A stretch of 64,000 bases of DNA from Verrucomicrobiota bacterium (GTDB lineage Bacteria > Verrucomicrobiota > Verrucomicrobiia > Opitutales > Opitutaceae). The DNA is taken from NCBI GenBank assembly GCA_023426435.1, contig JAFAAS010000051.1:1-64000 (forward strand), given 5' to 3'. Shown here one piece after another: positions 50,796 to 59,757 of the stretch. Position numbers and translations under genes: made by a program. The notes under the pieces are model-generated. The model did no database searches. It had not been told where the DNA came from and saw nothing but the letters and a program-made list of their open reading frames with translations. The stretch's first letter is position 1. Each line of letters opens with the position of its first letter.

Positions 50796-52601
50796 TCATC
50801 CCACCCACCGCTCCATCACGCGCACCATCTCCGCCATCCGCAGCGGCTTGCTGAGATAATCGTTCATCCCGACTTTCATGCAGCGGGTCTTGTCGTCCGC
50901 CGTCGCATTCGCCGTCGTCGCCACGATCGGCGTGCGCGAGTCCAATCGCCGAATCTCCAGCGTCGCATTCCAGCCGTCCATCTCCGGCATCAGGCAATCC
51001 ATGAAAATGATGTCGTGACTGCTCAACCGCGTCTTCGCCACCGCCTCCGCCCCGTTCTCCGCAAACTCCACCTCGCAACCGAGCTTCTTCAACATCCCTC
51101 CCATCACCACGCGATTCACGTTGTTGTCCTCCGCGACCAACACCCGCAGGCCTTTCCGCGAAAGCCTCACCGTCTCCCGCGCCTGCACGATGTCCCTCTG
51201 GACACCTCTCGTCTCGCGAAACGCTTCCAGCAGTTGTTCGCCCTGCAGCACCGGCTTCACCACCATCGCCGAATACTCCGGCGGAAACAGCGTTTCCGTA
51301 TCCGCATGTCGATTCGGCGGCGCGAGCAGGATGAACTTCACGTCCTGCAGTTCCGGCATCCTCCGCGCCGTCTTCACCCAGTCATCCGCGCCCGGCAGCG
51401 CGCACGAATGATCCACCAGCACGAAATCGAACGGCTTCTCGCCCGCCGCCCCACGCAATCTCTCCAACGCCTCCGCTCCGCTGCCCACCGTCGTCGCCTC
51501 CATCCGGACCATTCTCAACAGCCCTTGCAACGCCACCGCCGCCACCGGCAAATCGTCGACAATCAACACCGATCCCGCCGGCGCCTCGGCCGTCGCCGCG
51601 ACCGGCACGTCGTCCACTTGCATCGGCAGCGTGAACCAAAAAAGCGACCCCTGCCCAGGTTTGCTCTCCACGCCAATCTGCCCGCCCATCAACTCCACCA
51701 GCCGCTTGCTGATCGCCAGCCCAAGCCCCGTTCCGCCAAAGCGCCGCGTCGTCGACGCATCCGCCTGCGTGAACTTTTCAAACAACCGCACCCGCGTCTC
51801 CGCCGCAATCCCCATGCCCGTATCGATCACATTGAACCGCACCCATACGCGCGGCGCGATAGCCGGATCGAGTTCACGGGTGACGCGCACCAGCACATGG
51901 CCCTGGCTCGTGAACTTCACCGCATTCGACACAAGATTGAGCAACACCTGCCGCAACCGCGCCGGATCGCCGTGCACGCCGGGCGTCACGTCCGGCGAAA
52001 AATCCAACACCAACTCCAGTTTCTTCTCCCCCACTCGCGTCGCCGCGATCTTCAACACGTCCACCACCGGCTGCCTCAGATCGAACAGCGTGTGATCGAG
52101 CAGCACCTTGCCTTCCTCGATTTTCGAGAAATCGAGGATGTCGTTCACGATCGCCAGGAGCGCCTCGGCCGATGTCCGCACCGTCGTCATGTATTCGCGC
52201 TGCTGCGCGTTCAACGGCGTCTCCAACATCAACTCCGCCGACCCAATCACGCCGTTCAAGGGCGTGCGGATCTCATGACTCATCGTCGCCAGAAAATCCG
52301 TCTTCGCCCGATTCGCCGAGTCCGCGATCTGCCTCGCCTCCCGCGCCTGCGCCGACGCCAATTTTTCCAACTCCAGTTGCCGCGCCTGCTCGAGCTGCGC
52401 CCGATCCCGCTCCAACGCCCGCCGGTGCACCATCCAAAACACCGCCGCGCCAATTCCCGCCACCACCATCCCGCCCAAAAGCCAGAGCCAGGGCTCCGCA
52501 TCCGCACCTTCGATCGGCGTCGGCTCGTGCGCACGTAAAACGTTCGCCGTCAGGAGACCTAACAGCGACGGAAGAGCGGGAGACCACCGTCGAACGGGCA
52601 T
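50796..52601 (-). CDS. Membrane hybrid histidine kinase with two receiver domains
   Basis: 601 residues from ATG 52601. A signal or first helix (about 5-24) and a second helix (about 37-57, WLWLLGGMVVAGIGAAVFWMV) flank a very short external part of about 12 residues, so it lacks a large sensor. Then come a coiled coil, HisKA with the acceptor His in ATMSHEIRTPLNGVIGSAELM, HATPase (NLVSNAVKFT, DTGMGI, GTGLGLAISKRLVELMGG), a degenerate receiver (SVLIVDDLPVAA...LVDHS) and a full receiver (VAEDNNVNRVV, MDCLMPEMDGW, KPLRM). The type matches BarA/TorS-like kinases without HPt. Confidence 0.93.
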   Translation of the reverse strand: MPVRRWSPALPSLLGLLTANVLRAHEPTPIEGADAEPWLWLLGGMVVAGIGAAVFWMVHRRALERDRAQLEQARQLELEKLASAQAREARQIADSANRAKTDFLATMSHEIRTPLNGVIGSAELMLETPLNAQQREYMTTVRTSAEALLAIVNDILDFSKIEEGKVLLDHTLFDLRQPVVDVLKIAATRVGEKKLELVLDFSPDVTPGVHGDPARLRQVLLNLVSNAVKFTSQGHVLVRVTRELDPAIAPRVWVRFNVIDTGMGIAAETRVRLFEKFTQADASTTRRFGGTGLGLAISKRLVELMGGQIGVESKPGQGSLFWFTLPMQVDDVPVAATAEAPAGSVLIVDDLPVAAVALQGLLRMVRMEATTVGSGAEALERLRGAAGEKPFDFVLVDHSCALPGADDWVKTARRMPELQDVKFILLAPPNRHADTETLFPPEYSAMVVKPVLQGEQLLEAFRETRGVQRDIVQARETVRLSRKGLRVLVAEDNNVNRVVMGGMLKKLGCEVEFAENGAEAVAKTRLSSHDIIFMDCLMPEMDGWNATLEIRRLDSRTPIVATTANATADDKTRCMKVGMNDYLSKPLRMAEMVRVMERWVG

Positions 52602-52668
52602 GAAGCGCACGTCCGGGTGTCTAGCCGATGCCAAACCAAATGCAAGGGATGTTCATCCCAACGAGAGT

Positions 52669-53904
52669 TCACTTCCCCAGCCTCGCCTCCCGTCTCTGAG
52701 CGATCGCCAGCGAAATCCAAAACGCCGCCGCCAGCACCAACGCCGCCGGCAGGATCAACACCGCTTTCCGCAAGCTGCCCGTGAGATCCGAAATCCACCC
52801 CACCAAACCCGGCGACCACAAATCCCCAAACGCATGAATCGCGAAAATCGATCCCGCCATCGCTTTCGCCCGCAAATGCACCGGCACCGTCTCCAAAATC
52901 AACGTGTTCAACGGCCCCGTCGGCAAAAACAGAAACAACATCGCCCCCGCCAACGCCATCCGCGCCACCGCCGGATCGGGAATCAAAAAAGCCGCAAACG
53001 ACACCGGCACCGCGCACACCGAGCTCAACGCCAGCAGCGACGAATACCCCGCGCCACTCCGCCGCTGCCACGCACTCGCCGCCAACCCTCCGCCCAGGGT
53101 CGCCACCAATCCCATCCCCACCAACGACAGCCCGAAAAACCGCCCCGCCGCCTCCAACTCCATCCCGTGCTCCCGATAAAGAAAGGTCGGTGCCCACTGC
53201 GCAAATCCGCCCATCGCGAAGGTCTGCGCGATGTAGCCCGCCACCACCCAGCGATAAGGCTTCGACTGCAACAGCGGCAAAAACGCCCGCAGCCCAAAGC
53301 CCACTCGCGTCTCCGCCTCCGCCGCCGACTTCTCCCGCGGCGGCTCTTTCAGCCAGATCAACACAAACGCCAGCAACAACCCCGGATAACCCGCCCACAA
53401 AAACGCCGCCCGCCACCCATATCTCGCCGCCAACGCACTTCCAATGATGTAGCCGAGCGCCGACCCCACCGGTATCGCGAGATAGAAGATCGAGATCGCC
53501 GTATTCCGCCGCGGCCCGCGAAACAGATCCGCAATCCAACTCGGACTAATCGTCCCAAAACTCGCTTCGCCAAAACCGACCAGCACCCGAAAGAAAATCA
53601 GCGCCCAATACGAGCTCGTGTGACCCGACATCAACGTGCCCAAGCTCCACACAAACACCCCGCCGCCAATCAACCACCGCCGGCTCAACTTGTCCCCGAG
53701 ATATCCAAAAATTGGAGACGTCAAAAAGTAGCCCCACATGAACGCGCTCAACAGCCAGCCCGCATCGCGGTCCGACAGCATCAACTCCTCCTTCACCGGC
53801 GTCAGCACCGCCGCCAACAACTGCCGGTCCAGGTAGTCCAGCAGGTTCAGCCCGGTCAGCACGATCAACGACCCTACCGGCCAATAGCGTTTGTTCTCGT
53901 TCAC
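52669..53904 (-). CDS. Major facilitator superfamily transporter (Spinster-like)
   Basis: 411 residues with a GTG start at 53904. About twelve hydrophobic helices. Family motifs: NLLDYLDRQLLAAVLTPVKEEL in helix 1 and following loop, the loop 2-3 signature GYLGDKLSRRWLIGGG, and RVLVGFGEASFGTISPSWIADLF in helix 4. This pattern fits Spns-like MFS carriers (sphingolipid or organic-anion export in eukaryotes; bacterial substrates mostly unknown). The gene stands alone; the next gene upstream is a beta-barrel-like protein on the same strand. Confidence 0.92.
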   Translation of the reverse strand: MNENKRYWPVGSLIVLTGLNLLDYLDRQLLAAVLTPVKEELMLSDRDAGWLLSAFMWGYFLTSPIFGYLGDKLSRRWLIGGGVFVWSLGTLMSGHTSSYWALIFFRVLVGFGEASFGTISPSWIADLFRGPRRNTAISIFYLAIPVGSALGYIIGSALAARYGWRAAFLWAGYPGLLLAFVLIWLKEPPREKSAAEAETRVGFGLRAFLPLLQSKPYRWVVAGYIAQTFAMGGFAQWAPTFLYREHGMELEAAGRFFGLSLVGMGLVATLGGGLAASAWQRRSGAGYSSLLALSSVCAVPVSFAAFLIPDPAVARMALAGAMLFLFLPTGPLNTLILETVPVHLRAKAMAGSIFAIHAFGDLWSPGLVGWISDLTGSLRKAVLILPAALVLAAAFWISLAIAQRREARLGK

Positions 53905-53965
53905 GCCCCGCCAGCAAACCCGCTGCGCCGCCCGTGCAAAGCCCCAATCGCGTCACCCGCCTCCG

Positions 53966-53988
53966 GTGGAACCCGGCGTCCCCGCCGG
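53966..53988. repeat. GTGGA-headed hairpin with TCCC loop
   Basis: GTGGAAC then CCGGCG/CGCCGG (53973-53978 with 53983-53988) around TCCC, in the 96-base gap between the barrel-like gene and the MFS gene. A variant of the family at 13633. Confidence 0.65.
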
Positions 53989-54000
53989 ATTTTCCGCCGC

Positions 54001-55155
54001 TCAGAACCGGAACGTCATGCCCGCGCGGATACCCTGCAACTTGCTGAGATCCACCCGCGAAATATACCGCGAGGTCCCGTCGTCGCTCACGACTTTCTGC
54101 TCGTAGTCGCCGCTGTTCTGATAAACCGCACCGACATAAAGCCCCGCGTTATCCGTGAACGAATACTGCAGATTCGCATCCACGTAGAAGCCGGGCGTGA
54201 TGTAACTCGACGTGTCCGTGATGAACAACGACAGGGCGTCGCCCGTTTCCGGCGAAAAGGTCTGCGTCACTTCATAGCTCGAACCGGCATACACGATCAC
54301 CGCGCCAACGCTGAGCGTCGCGCTAAACCGCTCCGTGATCGGATACTGCAACACCGGTCCCGCACGGAAAGTCATGAACGCCCCGCGCAACCGCCAGTGA
54401 TTCTCGAAGTCCGCCGAGGTCGATGTCGAAGAGGTCTGCCGGTCCACCGGCCGATAGCGCAACAACACCGACGTATCAACCGTGCCCGTGGTCTGCGGTG
54501 CCACGTAAGGCGCTTTCGGCGCCGCCTGTCCGTCGAGCGAATAATAATCCGTCGTGCGATCCACCGTCGCCGTCACGGTCGAACGCGTCGACGAGAGGAT
54601 CTGATTGATGCTCATCCCCGCCACCACACCCCACTTCAAACGCGAGTTGAACAGCGTTCCAATATCGCGATCCAACGACAGCTCGATGCCATACGTCGCA
54701 CCCGGATCCTTGTCGCGAAAACCCGTATCCGTCACCGTCGCCTTGTAGCTGTTCATCATGATGTAGCCTTCGTTCGCCGCCTGCTCATCATTCAGAAAAC
54801 TCCAGTTGTTCGTCTTTCCATCCGGCGTGATCGGCACCTGCACACCCGAGGGATCCGTCATCGTCCGCTGATCGCGAAACACATAACCGTCGTGATACCC
54901 GCGCTCCGCGTCCTCGGTCAGATCCTTGTCCAGATTCAAGCTCCGCGACTGCAACACGCCCGCCCCGCCAAACTCGGTTCCCACCCCCGTCAACACGCGA
55001 AACCCGAGCCGCACCGCCTGCTTCGGCGTATAGACCACGAGATCGTCCTCCACGACCGGCACATAATCGTCGATATTCGGATCCTCGATACGCTGGCCCA
55101 AAGCCACACCGCTGAAGACGAGAAACACGCACGATGCGCGACGCAGGAAATTCAT
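54001..55155 (-). CDS. Predicted outer-membrane beta-barrel protein, family unknown
   Basis: 384 residues from ATG 55155, with a signal peptide (about 1-20, ending GVALGQ). The mature sequence is rich in alternating hydrophobic/polar strands with Tyr and Ser/Thr, ending RAGMTFRF. The terminal Phe, preceded by alternating aromatics, is the BAM-recognised end of outer-membrane barrels. Motifs such as AGLYVGAVYQNSGDYEQ support a porin-like or OmpA-like barrel. I recognise no specific family. Neighbours give no function. Confidence 0.7.
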   Translation of the reverse strand: MNFLRRASCVFLVFSGVALGQRIEDPNIDDYVPVVEDDLVVYTPKQAVRLGFRVLTGVGTEFGGAGVLQSRSLNLDKDLTEDAERGYHDGYVFRDQRTMTDPSGVQVPITPDGKTNNWSFLNDEQAANEGYIMMNSYKATVTDTGFRDKDPGATYGIELSLDRDIGTLFNSRLKWGVVAGMSINQILSSTRSTVTATVDRTTDYYSLDGQAAPKAPYVAPQTTGTVDTSVLLRYRPVDRQTSSTSTSADFENHWRLRGAFMTFRAGPVLQYPITERFSATLSVGAVIVYAGSSYEVTQTFSPETGDALSLFITDTSSYITPGFYVDANLQYSFTDNAGLYVGAVYQNSGDYEQKVVSDDGTSRYISRVDLSKLQGIRAGMTFRF

Positions 55156-55312
55156 AGAGGAAGGGGAGGCGAGTGTTGGACGGGCTTCCCGTCCGAAGGT
55201 TTCCGGAAAGATTCGAGAGCGGCTCCGTCGCAGTCAACGAGAGATTCGCCGACCGCCTGCACCATTGACATCGCCCGCCCTCCAACCGTGAAACTGCCCG
55301 TTTTTGCCCGTC

Positions 55313-55786
55313 GTGAACAAAGAATCCCTTCGCCAACAAATCCTGCAGCAGCTTCGCACCGAACATGAGTTGCAGGTTCGCGCCGCACAAATTTCCCGCG
55401 ACGAAGCCATCGACGAGGAAAGCCGCCCCGAAAACAAATACGACATGCACAGCCAGGAGGCCGCCTATCTCGCCGAGGGCCAGGCCCGCCTCGCCGCCGA
55501 GATCGCCACCAGCATCGAACTCTACGCGTCCCTCTCGCTGCCCGCCTTCACCGCCGATTCCGCCATCGCCGTCGGAGCCCTCATCGAAGTCGAATCCGGC
55601 AAAACCAAATCCTGGTATTTCCTCGGCCCTCGCGCGGGCGGACTCGAACTTCAACTCGAAGGTCACACCGTCCTCGTCCTCACCCCGCAATCGCCGCTCG
55701 GCCGCACTTTCCTCGGCAAACGCATCGGCGACCCCATCGCCCTCCCCGGCCGCAAAGACCCCGCCCGCATCTCACACTTCTTATAA
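55313..55786 (+). CDS. GreA/GreB-type transcription elongation factor-like protein
   Basis: 157 residues from a GTG at 55313. The N-terminal part (about 1-75) is helical and charged, as the Gre coiled coil is, with DEESRPENKYDMHSQEAAYL. The C-terminal FKBP-like domain (about 80-150) ends SPLGRTFLGKRIGDPIAL, matching the GreA_GreB motif ESPxGxALxGKxxGD. Related proteins without the full acidic tip (Rnk, GreA-like) bind RNA polymerase without cleavage activity; which applies here is unclear. It lies between two minus-strand genes. Confidence 0.82.
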   Translation: MNKESLRQQILQQLRTEHELQVRAAQISRDEAIDEESRPENKYDMHSQEAAYLAEGQARLAAEIATSIELYASLSLPAFTADSAIAVGALIEVESGKTKSWYFLGPRAGGLELQLEGHTVLVLTPQSPLGRTFLGKRIGDPIALPGRKDPARISHFL

Positions 55787-55798
55787 TCCAACTCCCAT

Positions 55799-55822
55799 GG
55801 AGGCGCGGTGCCCCCACCGCGC
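55799..55822. repeat. GGAG-headed hairpin (GCGCGGTG type)
   Basis: Stem GCGCGGTG/CACCGCGC (55803-55810 with 55815-55822), CCCC loop; identical stem to 19150 and 43010. It sits between the convergent ends of the GreA-like gene and tonB. Confidence 0.75.
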
Positions 55823-55841
55823 AGCCCTCCCGCCTCGCCGC

Positions 55842-56495
55842 TCACGCCTCCAAACTAAACACCACCGGCACCGCCATCCGAAACCGCACCGGCACACCCT
55901 GCCGCGTCCCAGGTTCGAACCGCCACTTCTCCACCGCCCGCAAGGTCGGCGCTTCAAATCTCGCATCCGTCGATCGCACCACACGCGGCCGCAACACCCG
56001 CCCCGCTTCGTCCACGACGAACTCCACCACCACCTCGCCCGTCAGCCCCGTTCCGCGCGCCTCGTTCGGATACATCGGCGCCACACGCACTTTCGTCCGC
56101 GGCGTCTTGTCCAACACCCCCGCGGTCAACACCGGCACGCCGTCCCAATTCTCCGCGCCCATTGGATCGCCCCGTTCGCCCGGCACGATTCGCGTCCCAT
56201 CGATCTTCACCGGCGACCGCGGCTCCCGCGGCGGCAGCTCGAACACCGCCCGCTCCGTCGCAATAAACTCGTCCGCCGTCGGCCTACCCGCGTCCGGATT
56301 CCCTTTCGGCGCCGCCGCACCGGTCGCAAACACCTCCACCTCCTCCGGCGGCTCTTTCGGCAAAACAAAAACCACCTCATCCACCACTCCCGCCGGCGGC
56401 GGCTCCACTCGCGGCGTTTTTTCCCAATCCAAACAGATCAGTCCGGCGTGAAACGCCGACGAGACCACGACCGGCCAGGTGAATCGATTTAACAT
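55842..56495 (-). CDS. tonB: TonB-family energy transducer
   Basis: 217 residues from ATG 56495. An N-terminal hydrophobic segment (about 6-21) is short; a Pro/Glu-rich linker (EPPPAG, LPKEPPEEVEV) spans the periplasm. The C-terminal TonB domain (about 135-217) has PMYPNEARGTGLTGEVVVEF, VDEAGRVLRP, VRSTDARFEAPTLRAVEKWRFEPG and ends PVVFSLEA. It delivers energy to outer-membrane receptors. No exbBD adjacent; the pair at 12569-13533 lacks its own tonB and is a possible partner. Confidence 0.93.
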   Translation of the reverse strand: MLNRFTWPVVVSSAFHAGLICLDWEKTPRVEPPPAGVVDEVVFVLPKEPPEEVEVFATGAAAPKGNPDAGRPTADEFIATERAVFELPPREPRSPVKIDGTRIVPGERGDPMGAENWDGVPVLTAGVLDKTPRTKVRVAPMYPNEARGTGLTGEVVVEFVVDEAGRVLRPRVVRSTDARFEAPTLRAVEKWRFEPGTRQGVPVRFRMAVPVVFSLEA

Positions 56496-56604
56496 GATGT
56501 CCTCCAGGTTGTGCGTTCACCCTATCAACGCGCCGCGCCGCCGTTTCTTTGACCACTCGCGCAGAGAATTTGATTCGACTCCGCTCTTCCGCTTTCACCG
56601 CCCG

Positions 56605-57294
56605 ATGCGCCTCGCCGCCGCCTTCATTCTCCTCGCTCTCACGCTTCCGCTGTCCTCCGTCTTCGCGAACGATGACGCCCGCACCGCTCTCCTCGCCGCA
56701 CTCCAAACCTTCCGCACCGACGGTCCGCGCGGCTGGTCCTTCACCCAAACCACCGAGAGCGGCGACCAACGCCGCGTCGAACGCTTCGATCCCGCCCAAC
56801 CCGAATTCACCCGCTGGTCCCTCCTCGAACTCGACGGCCGTGCGCCGACTACCGACGAACTCCACGACTACCGCCAAAAAGTCACCCGCCGCTCCTCCGC
56901 CAACAACGCCCCGCATCTCACCAATCAGTTCGATCTCTCCACGCTCGAACTCGTCACCACCTCCGTCGATCGCACCACGTGGCGCTGCCGCCTGAAACCG
57001 TCCGAATCCGGCGACGCCACCGCCGAACACCTCACCGCCACCCTCACTTTCCACTCGCCCACCCAAACCATCGAGTCCGTCGAAATCGCCTCCACCGAAC
57101 CGTTCGCCCCCACGCTGGGCGTGAAAATCACCGAGCTCAAAACCACGCTCACCTACAGCCTCCCCACCGACGACCGCCCAAGCCTGCTCCTCAAATCCAC
57201 CACCCGCCTCCGCGGCCGCGCCTTCCTCCTAAAATCCCTCGACGCCGACATGTCCGTCACCTTTACCGACCACCAAAAAGCCACCCGCCGCTAG
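56605..57294 (+). CDS. Secreted protein of unknown function
   Basis: 229 residues from ATG 56605. A clear signal peptide (MRLAAAFILLALTLPLSSVFA) is followed by a soluble beta-rich protein with WSFTQTTESGDQRRVERFDP, which reads like an outer-membrane-lipoprotein-sorting or LolA-like beta sheet, but no motif decides it. The end is basic (KATRR). It is divergent from tonB across 109 bases and convergent with glgB. Confidence 0.75.
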   Translation: MRLAAAFILLALTLPLSSVFANDDARTALLAALQTFRTDGPRGWSFTQTTESGDQRRVERFDPAQPEFTRWSLLELDGRAPTTDELHDYRQKVTRRSSANNAPHLTNQFDLSTLELVTTSVDRTTWRCRLKPSESGDATAEHLTATLTFHSPTQTIESVEIASTEPFAPTLGVKITELKTTLTYSLPTDDRPSLLLKSTTRLRGRAFLLKSLDADMSVTFTDHQKATRR

Positions 57295-57303
57295 CAGATC
57301 GAT

Positions 57304-57329
57304 GTAGGGCGGGGTCTCCCGACCCCGCC
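57304..57329. repeat. GTAG-headed hairpin with TCCC loop
   Basis: GTAG then a perfect 9-bp stem GGCGGGGTC/GACCCCGCC (57308-57316 with 57321-57329) around TCCC. It lies between the convergent ends of the secreted-protein gene and glgB, and is identical to the copy embedded in the lipoprotein gene at 30249. Confidence 0.8.
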
Positions 57330-57338
57330 GCTCCGTGC

Positions 57339-59552
57339 TCACTCCGCCGTCCACTTAAAAATAAACGTGCTGTGCGGCGGCAGCTTCAACGCGATCGACT
57401 GACTATACCCGTCGCACTCGGAATCCTCCGTGTGACGCGCCCCGTCGTTCCCCAAACCCGTCCCGCCATAGAACTCGCTGTTCGTATTGATCACTTCGCG
57501 CCAAAGCCCGCGCCGCGGCACCCCAATTCGATAATCTCTCGTGGCTCCGGAGAAGTGCCCAACCACCACGAATAACGTCTTCTCCTCCCGATCCGTCCGC
57601 AGATACGCGATCACACTCGCCTCCGCATCCGTGCACGCGATCCACCGGAATCCCTGCGGATTCAGATCGTTCTGACTCAGCACCGGCTCGCTCGCATAGA
57701 GCTTATTCAAATCCCGCACGAGCAACCGCACACCTTCGTGATCGACGTAGTGGCAAAGGTGCCACTCGAGAGCGCTGTCGTAATTCCACTCATGCGACTG
57801 CGCAAACTCGCTGCCCATGAACAACAGCTTCTTCCCCGGATACCCCCACATGTGCCCATAAAGCGAACGCAGCTGCGCCGCCTTCTCCGGAATGTGCCAG
57901 GCCGACATCTTGAAGAGCATCGAACCTTTCCCGTGCACCACTTCGTCATGCGAAAACACCGTCACGAAATTCTCCGCATACTGATACAGCATGCCGAACG
58001 TCAGATCGTTCTGATGCCATTTCCGGTGAATCGGGTCCTTCGCAAAATACCGCAGCGTATCGTGCATCCACCCCATGTTCCACTTGTAGTCGAAGCCCAA
58101 CCCGCCCTCGCTCGTCGGCTTCGTCACACCCGGAAACGACGTGCTCTCCTCCGCGATCATCAACGCCCCCGGATGATACCGATGCACCAGATCGTTCACT
58201 CGCTTCAGGAAATCGATCGCCTCCAGATTCTCCCGCCCACCGTAACGATTCGGAATCCACTGCCCCTCTTTCCGCGAATAATCCAAATACAGCATCGACG
58301 CCACCGCATCCACGCGCAGCCCGTCGATGTGATACCGCTCCATCCACGCGAGCGCGTTCGCGATCAGGAAACACCGCACTTCATTCCGCCCGTAATTGAA
58401 GATCAGCGTGCCCCAATCCATGTGCGCCCCCAACCGCGGATCCGCATGCTCGTAAAGATGCGAGCCGTCGAACTCCGCCAGCGCGAAACTGTCGCGCGGA
58501 AAATGCGCCGGCACCCAATCCAGAATCACGCCAATCCCGCGCTGGTGTAGATAATCCACCATCCACGCAAAATCCTCCGGCGATCCATGCCGGTGCGTCG
58601 GGGCAAAAAATCCCGTCACCTGATACCCCCACGAGCCCGTGAACGGATGCTCCGCCAACGGCATGAACTCCACGTGCGTGAATCCCATCTCCGTCACGTA
58701 ATCGGCCAGCTGCACCGCCGCCTCGCGATAACTCAGCCGCCGGTTCGCATCCTCCGCATCGCGCCGCCAGGAGTTCAGATGCACCTCATAAATCGACATC
58801 GGCCGATCCACCGATCCCGCACTCGCCCGCCGTTTCTCCATCCACTCGCCGTCGTTCCACACGAACTTCGAAACATCATACACCACCGACGCATTTCCCG
58901 GCGGCGCCTCGAAATAAGTCCCATACGGATCCGTCTTCAGCCGCACATGGTCCCGCTGATCCCGCACCGCATACTTGTATAATTCCCCCTGCTCCAATCC
59001 CGGCACGAACAACTCCCACACGCCCGACGACCCGAGCGGACGCATCTGATGATAACGTCCGTCCCAATGATTGAAATTCCCCACCAGCGAAACCTGCTTC
59101 GCCGCCGGCGCCCACACCGCAAACGCCACGCCCGGCACACCGTCGATCGTCCGCACATGCGCGCCCAACTTATCGTAAGCCCGATGCTCGTTCCCTTCGT
59201 TGAACAAATATAAATCCTGATCGCTCAACGTCGGGAGAAACGAATAGGGATCGTAAAACTGCCGCAGCTCGCCCGCCGCCGTCTTCACCCGCAGTTGATA
59301 ACGGAAAACCTCCGCACGCTTCGGAATGAACACTTCGAAGAGTCCCTCTTCCGCCACCAACTCCATCGGCCACTGCTCGTTCGGCGCCGGATCCACCACG
59401 AGACACGCCTCCGCCCCCCGCACCAACGCTCGCACCACCAACCCTTTCGTTTTCCCTTTCGTATGCGGATGCATCCCGAGCACCGAATGCGGCGACGTAT
59501 GGCAGGCGTTAAGCAGATCCGTCCGATCTTTTTGCGAGATGATCACGGCCAT
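57339..59552 (-). CDS. glgB: 1,4-alpha-glucan branching enzyme
   Basis: 737 residues from ATG 59552. Two N-terminal carbohydrate-binding beta-sandwich modules (about 1-110 and 130-225, the second CBM48 with WAPAAKQVSLVGNFNHWDG) precede the GH13 barrel: GYQVTGFFAPTHRHG, GVILDWVPAHFP, nucleophile D415 in IDGLRVDAVASMLYLDY, acid/base E468 in MIAEES, and a later SHDEVVHGKGSM. The C-terminal beta domain closes the chain. It forms alpha-1,6 branches in glycogen. The length is typical (about 730). No other glg gene is adjacent. Confidence 0.97.
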   Translation of the reverse strand: MAVIISQKDRTDLLNACHTSPHSVLGMHPHTKGKTKGLVVRALVRGAEACLVVDPAPNEQWPMELVAEEGLFEVFIPKRAEVFRYQLRVKTAAGELRQFYDPYSFLPTLSDQDLYLFNEGNEHRAYDKLGAHVRTIDGVPGVAFAVWAPAAKQVSLVGNFNHWDGRYHQMRPLGSSGVWELFVPGLEQGELYKYAVRDQRDHVRLKTDPYGTYFEAPPGNASVVYDVSKFVWNDGEWMEKRRASAGSVDRPMSIYEVHLNSWRRDAEDANRRLSYREAAVQLADYVTEMGFTHVEFMPLAEHPFTGSWGYQVTGFFAPTHRHGSPEDFAWMVDYLHQRGIGVILDWVPAHFPRDSFALAEFDGSHLYEHADPRLGAHMDWGTLIFNYGRNEVRCFLIANALAWMERYHIDGLRVDAVASMLYLDYSRKEGQWIPNRYGGRENLEAIDFLKRVNDLVHRYHPGALMIAEESTSFPGVTKPTSEGGLGFDYKWNMGWMHDTLRYFAKDPIHRKWHQNDLTFGMLYQYAENFVTVFSHDEVVHGKGSMLFKMSAWHIPEKAAQLRSLYGHMWGYPGKKLLFMGSEFAQSHEWNYDSALEWHLCHYVDHEGVRLLVRDLNKLYASEPVLSQNDLNPQGFRWIACTDAEASVIAYLRTDREEKTLFVVVGHFSGATRDYRIGVPRRGLWREVINTNSEFYGGTGLGNDGARHTEDSECDGYSQSIALKLPPHSTFIFKWTAE

Positions 59553-59674
59553 AAGGAGTTACGAGTTTCGCACCCTGCCTCAACCCCCGCCCGCCGTCTA
59601 GCTTCAACCTCCAAAATATCCCCCCGAATCCCGCTACCGAACTTCACCCTGCTTCACGGCCATGAACGCACCGC

Positions 59675-59701
59675 AAAGTGTCACCTAATAGGTGACACTT
59701 T
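59675..59701. repeat. AGTGTCACC palindrome upstream of lptD
   Basis: Perfect 13-bp arms AAAGTGTCACCTA/TAGGTGACACTTT around one A, the longest of the four copies. It ends 56 bases before the lptD GTG start, in the glgB-lptD divergent region. Confidence 0.88.
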
Positions 59702-59757
59702 CCCTGCCGCCCCAAAGCTTGCTAGCCCGCAACCCCACGCCTTTCCTCCCGCCCAAC

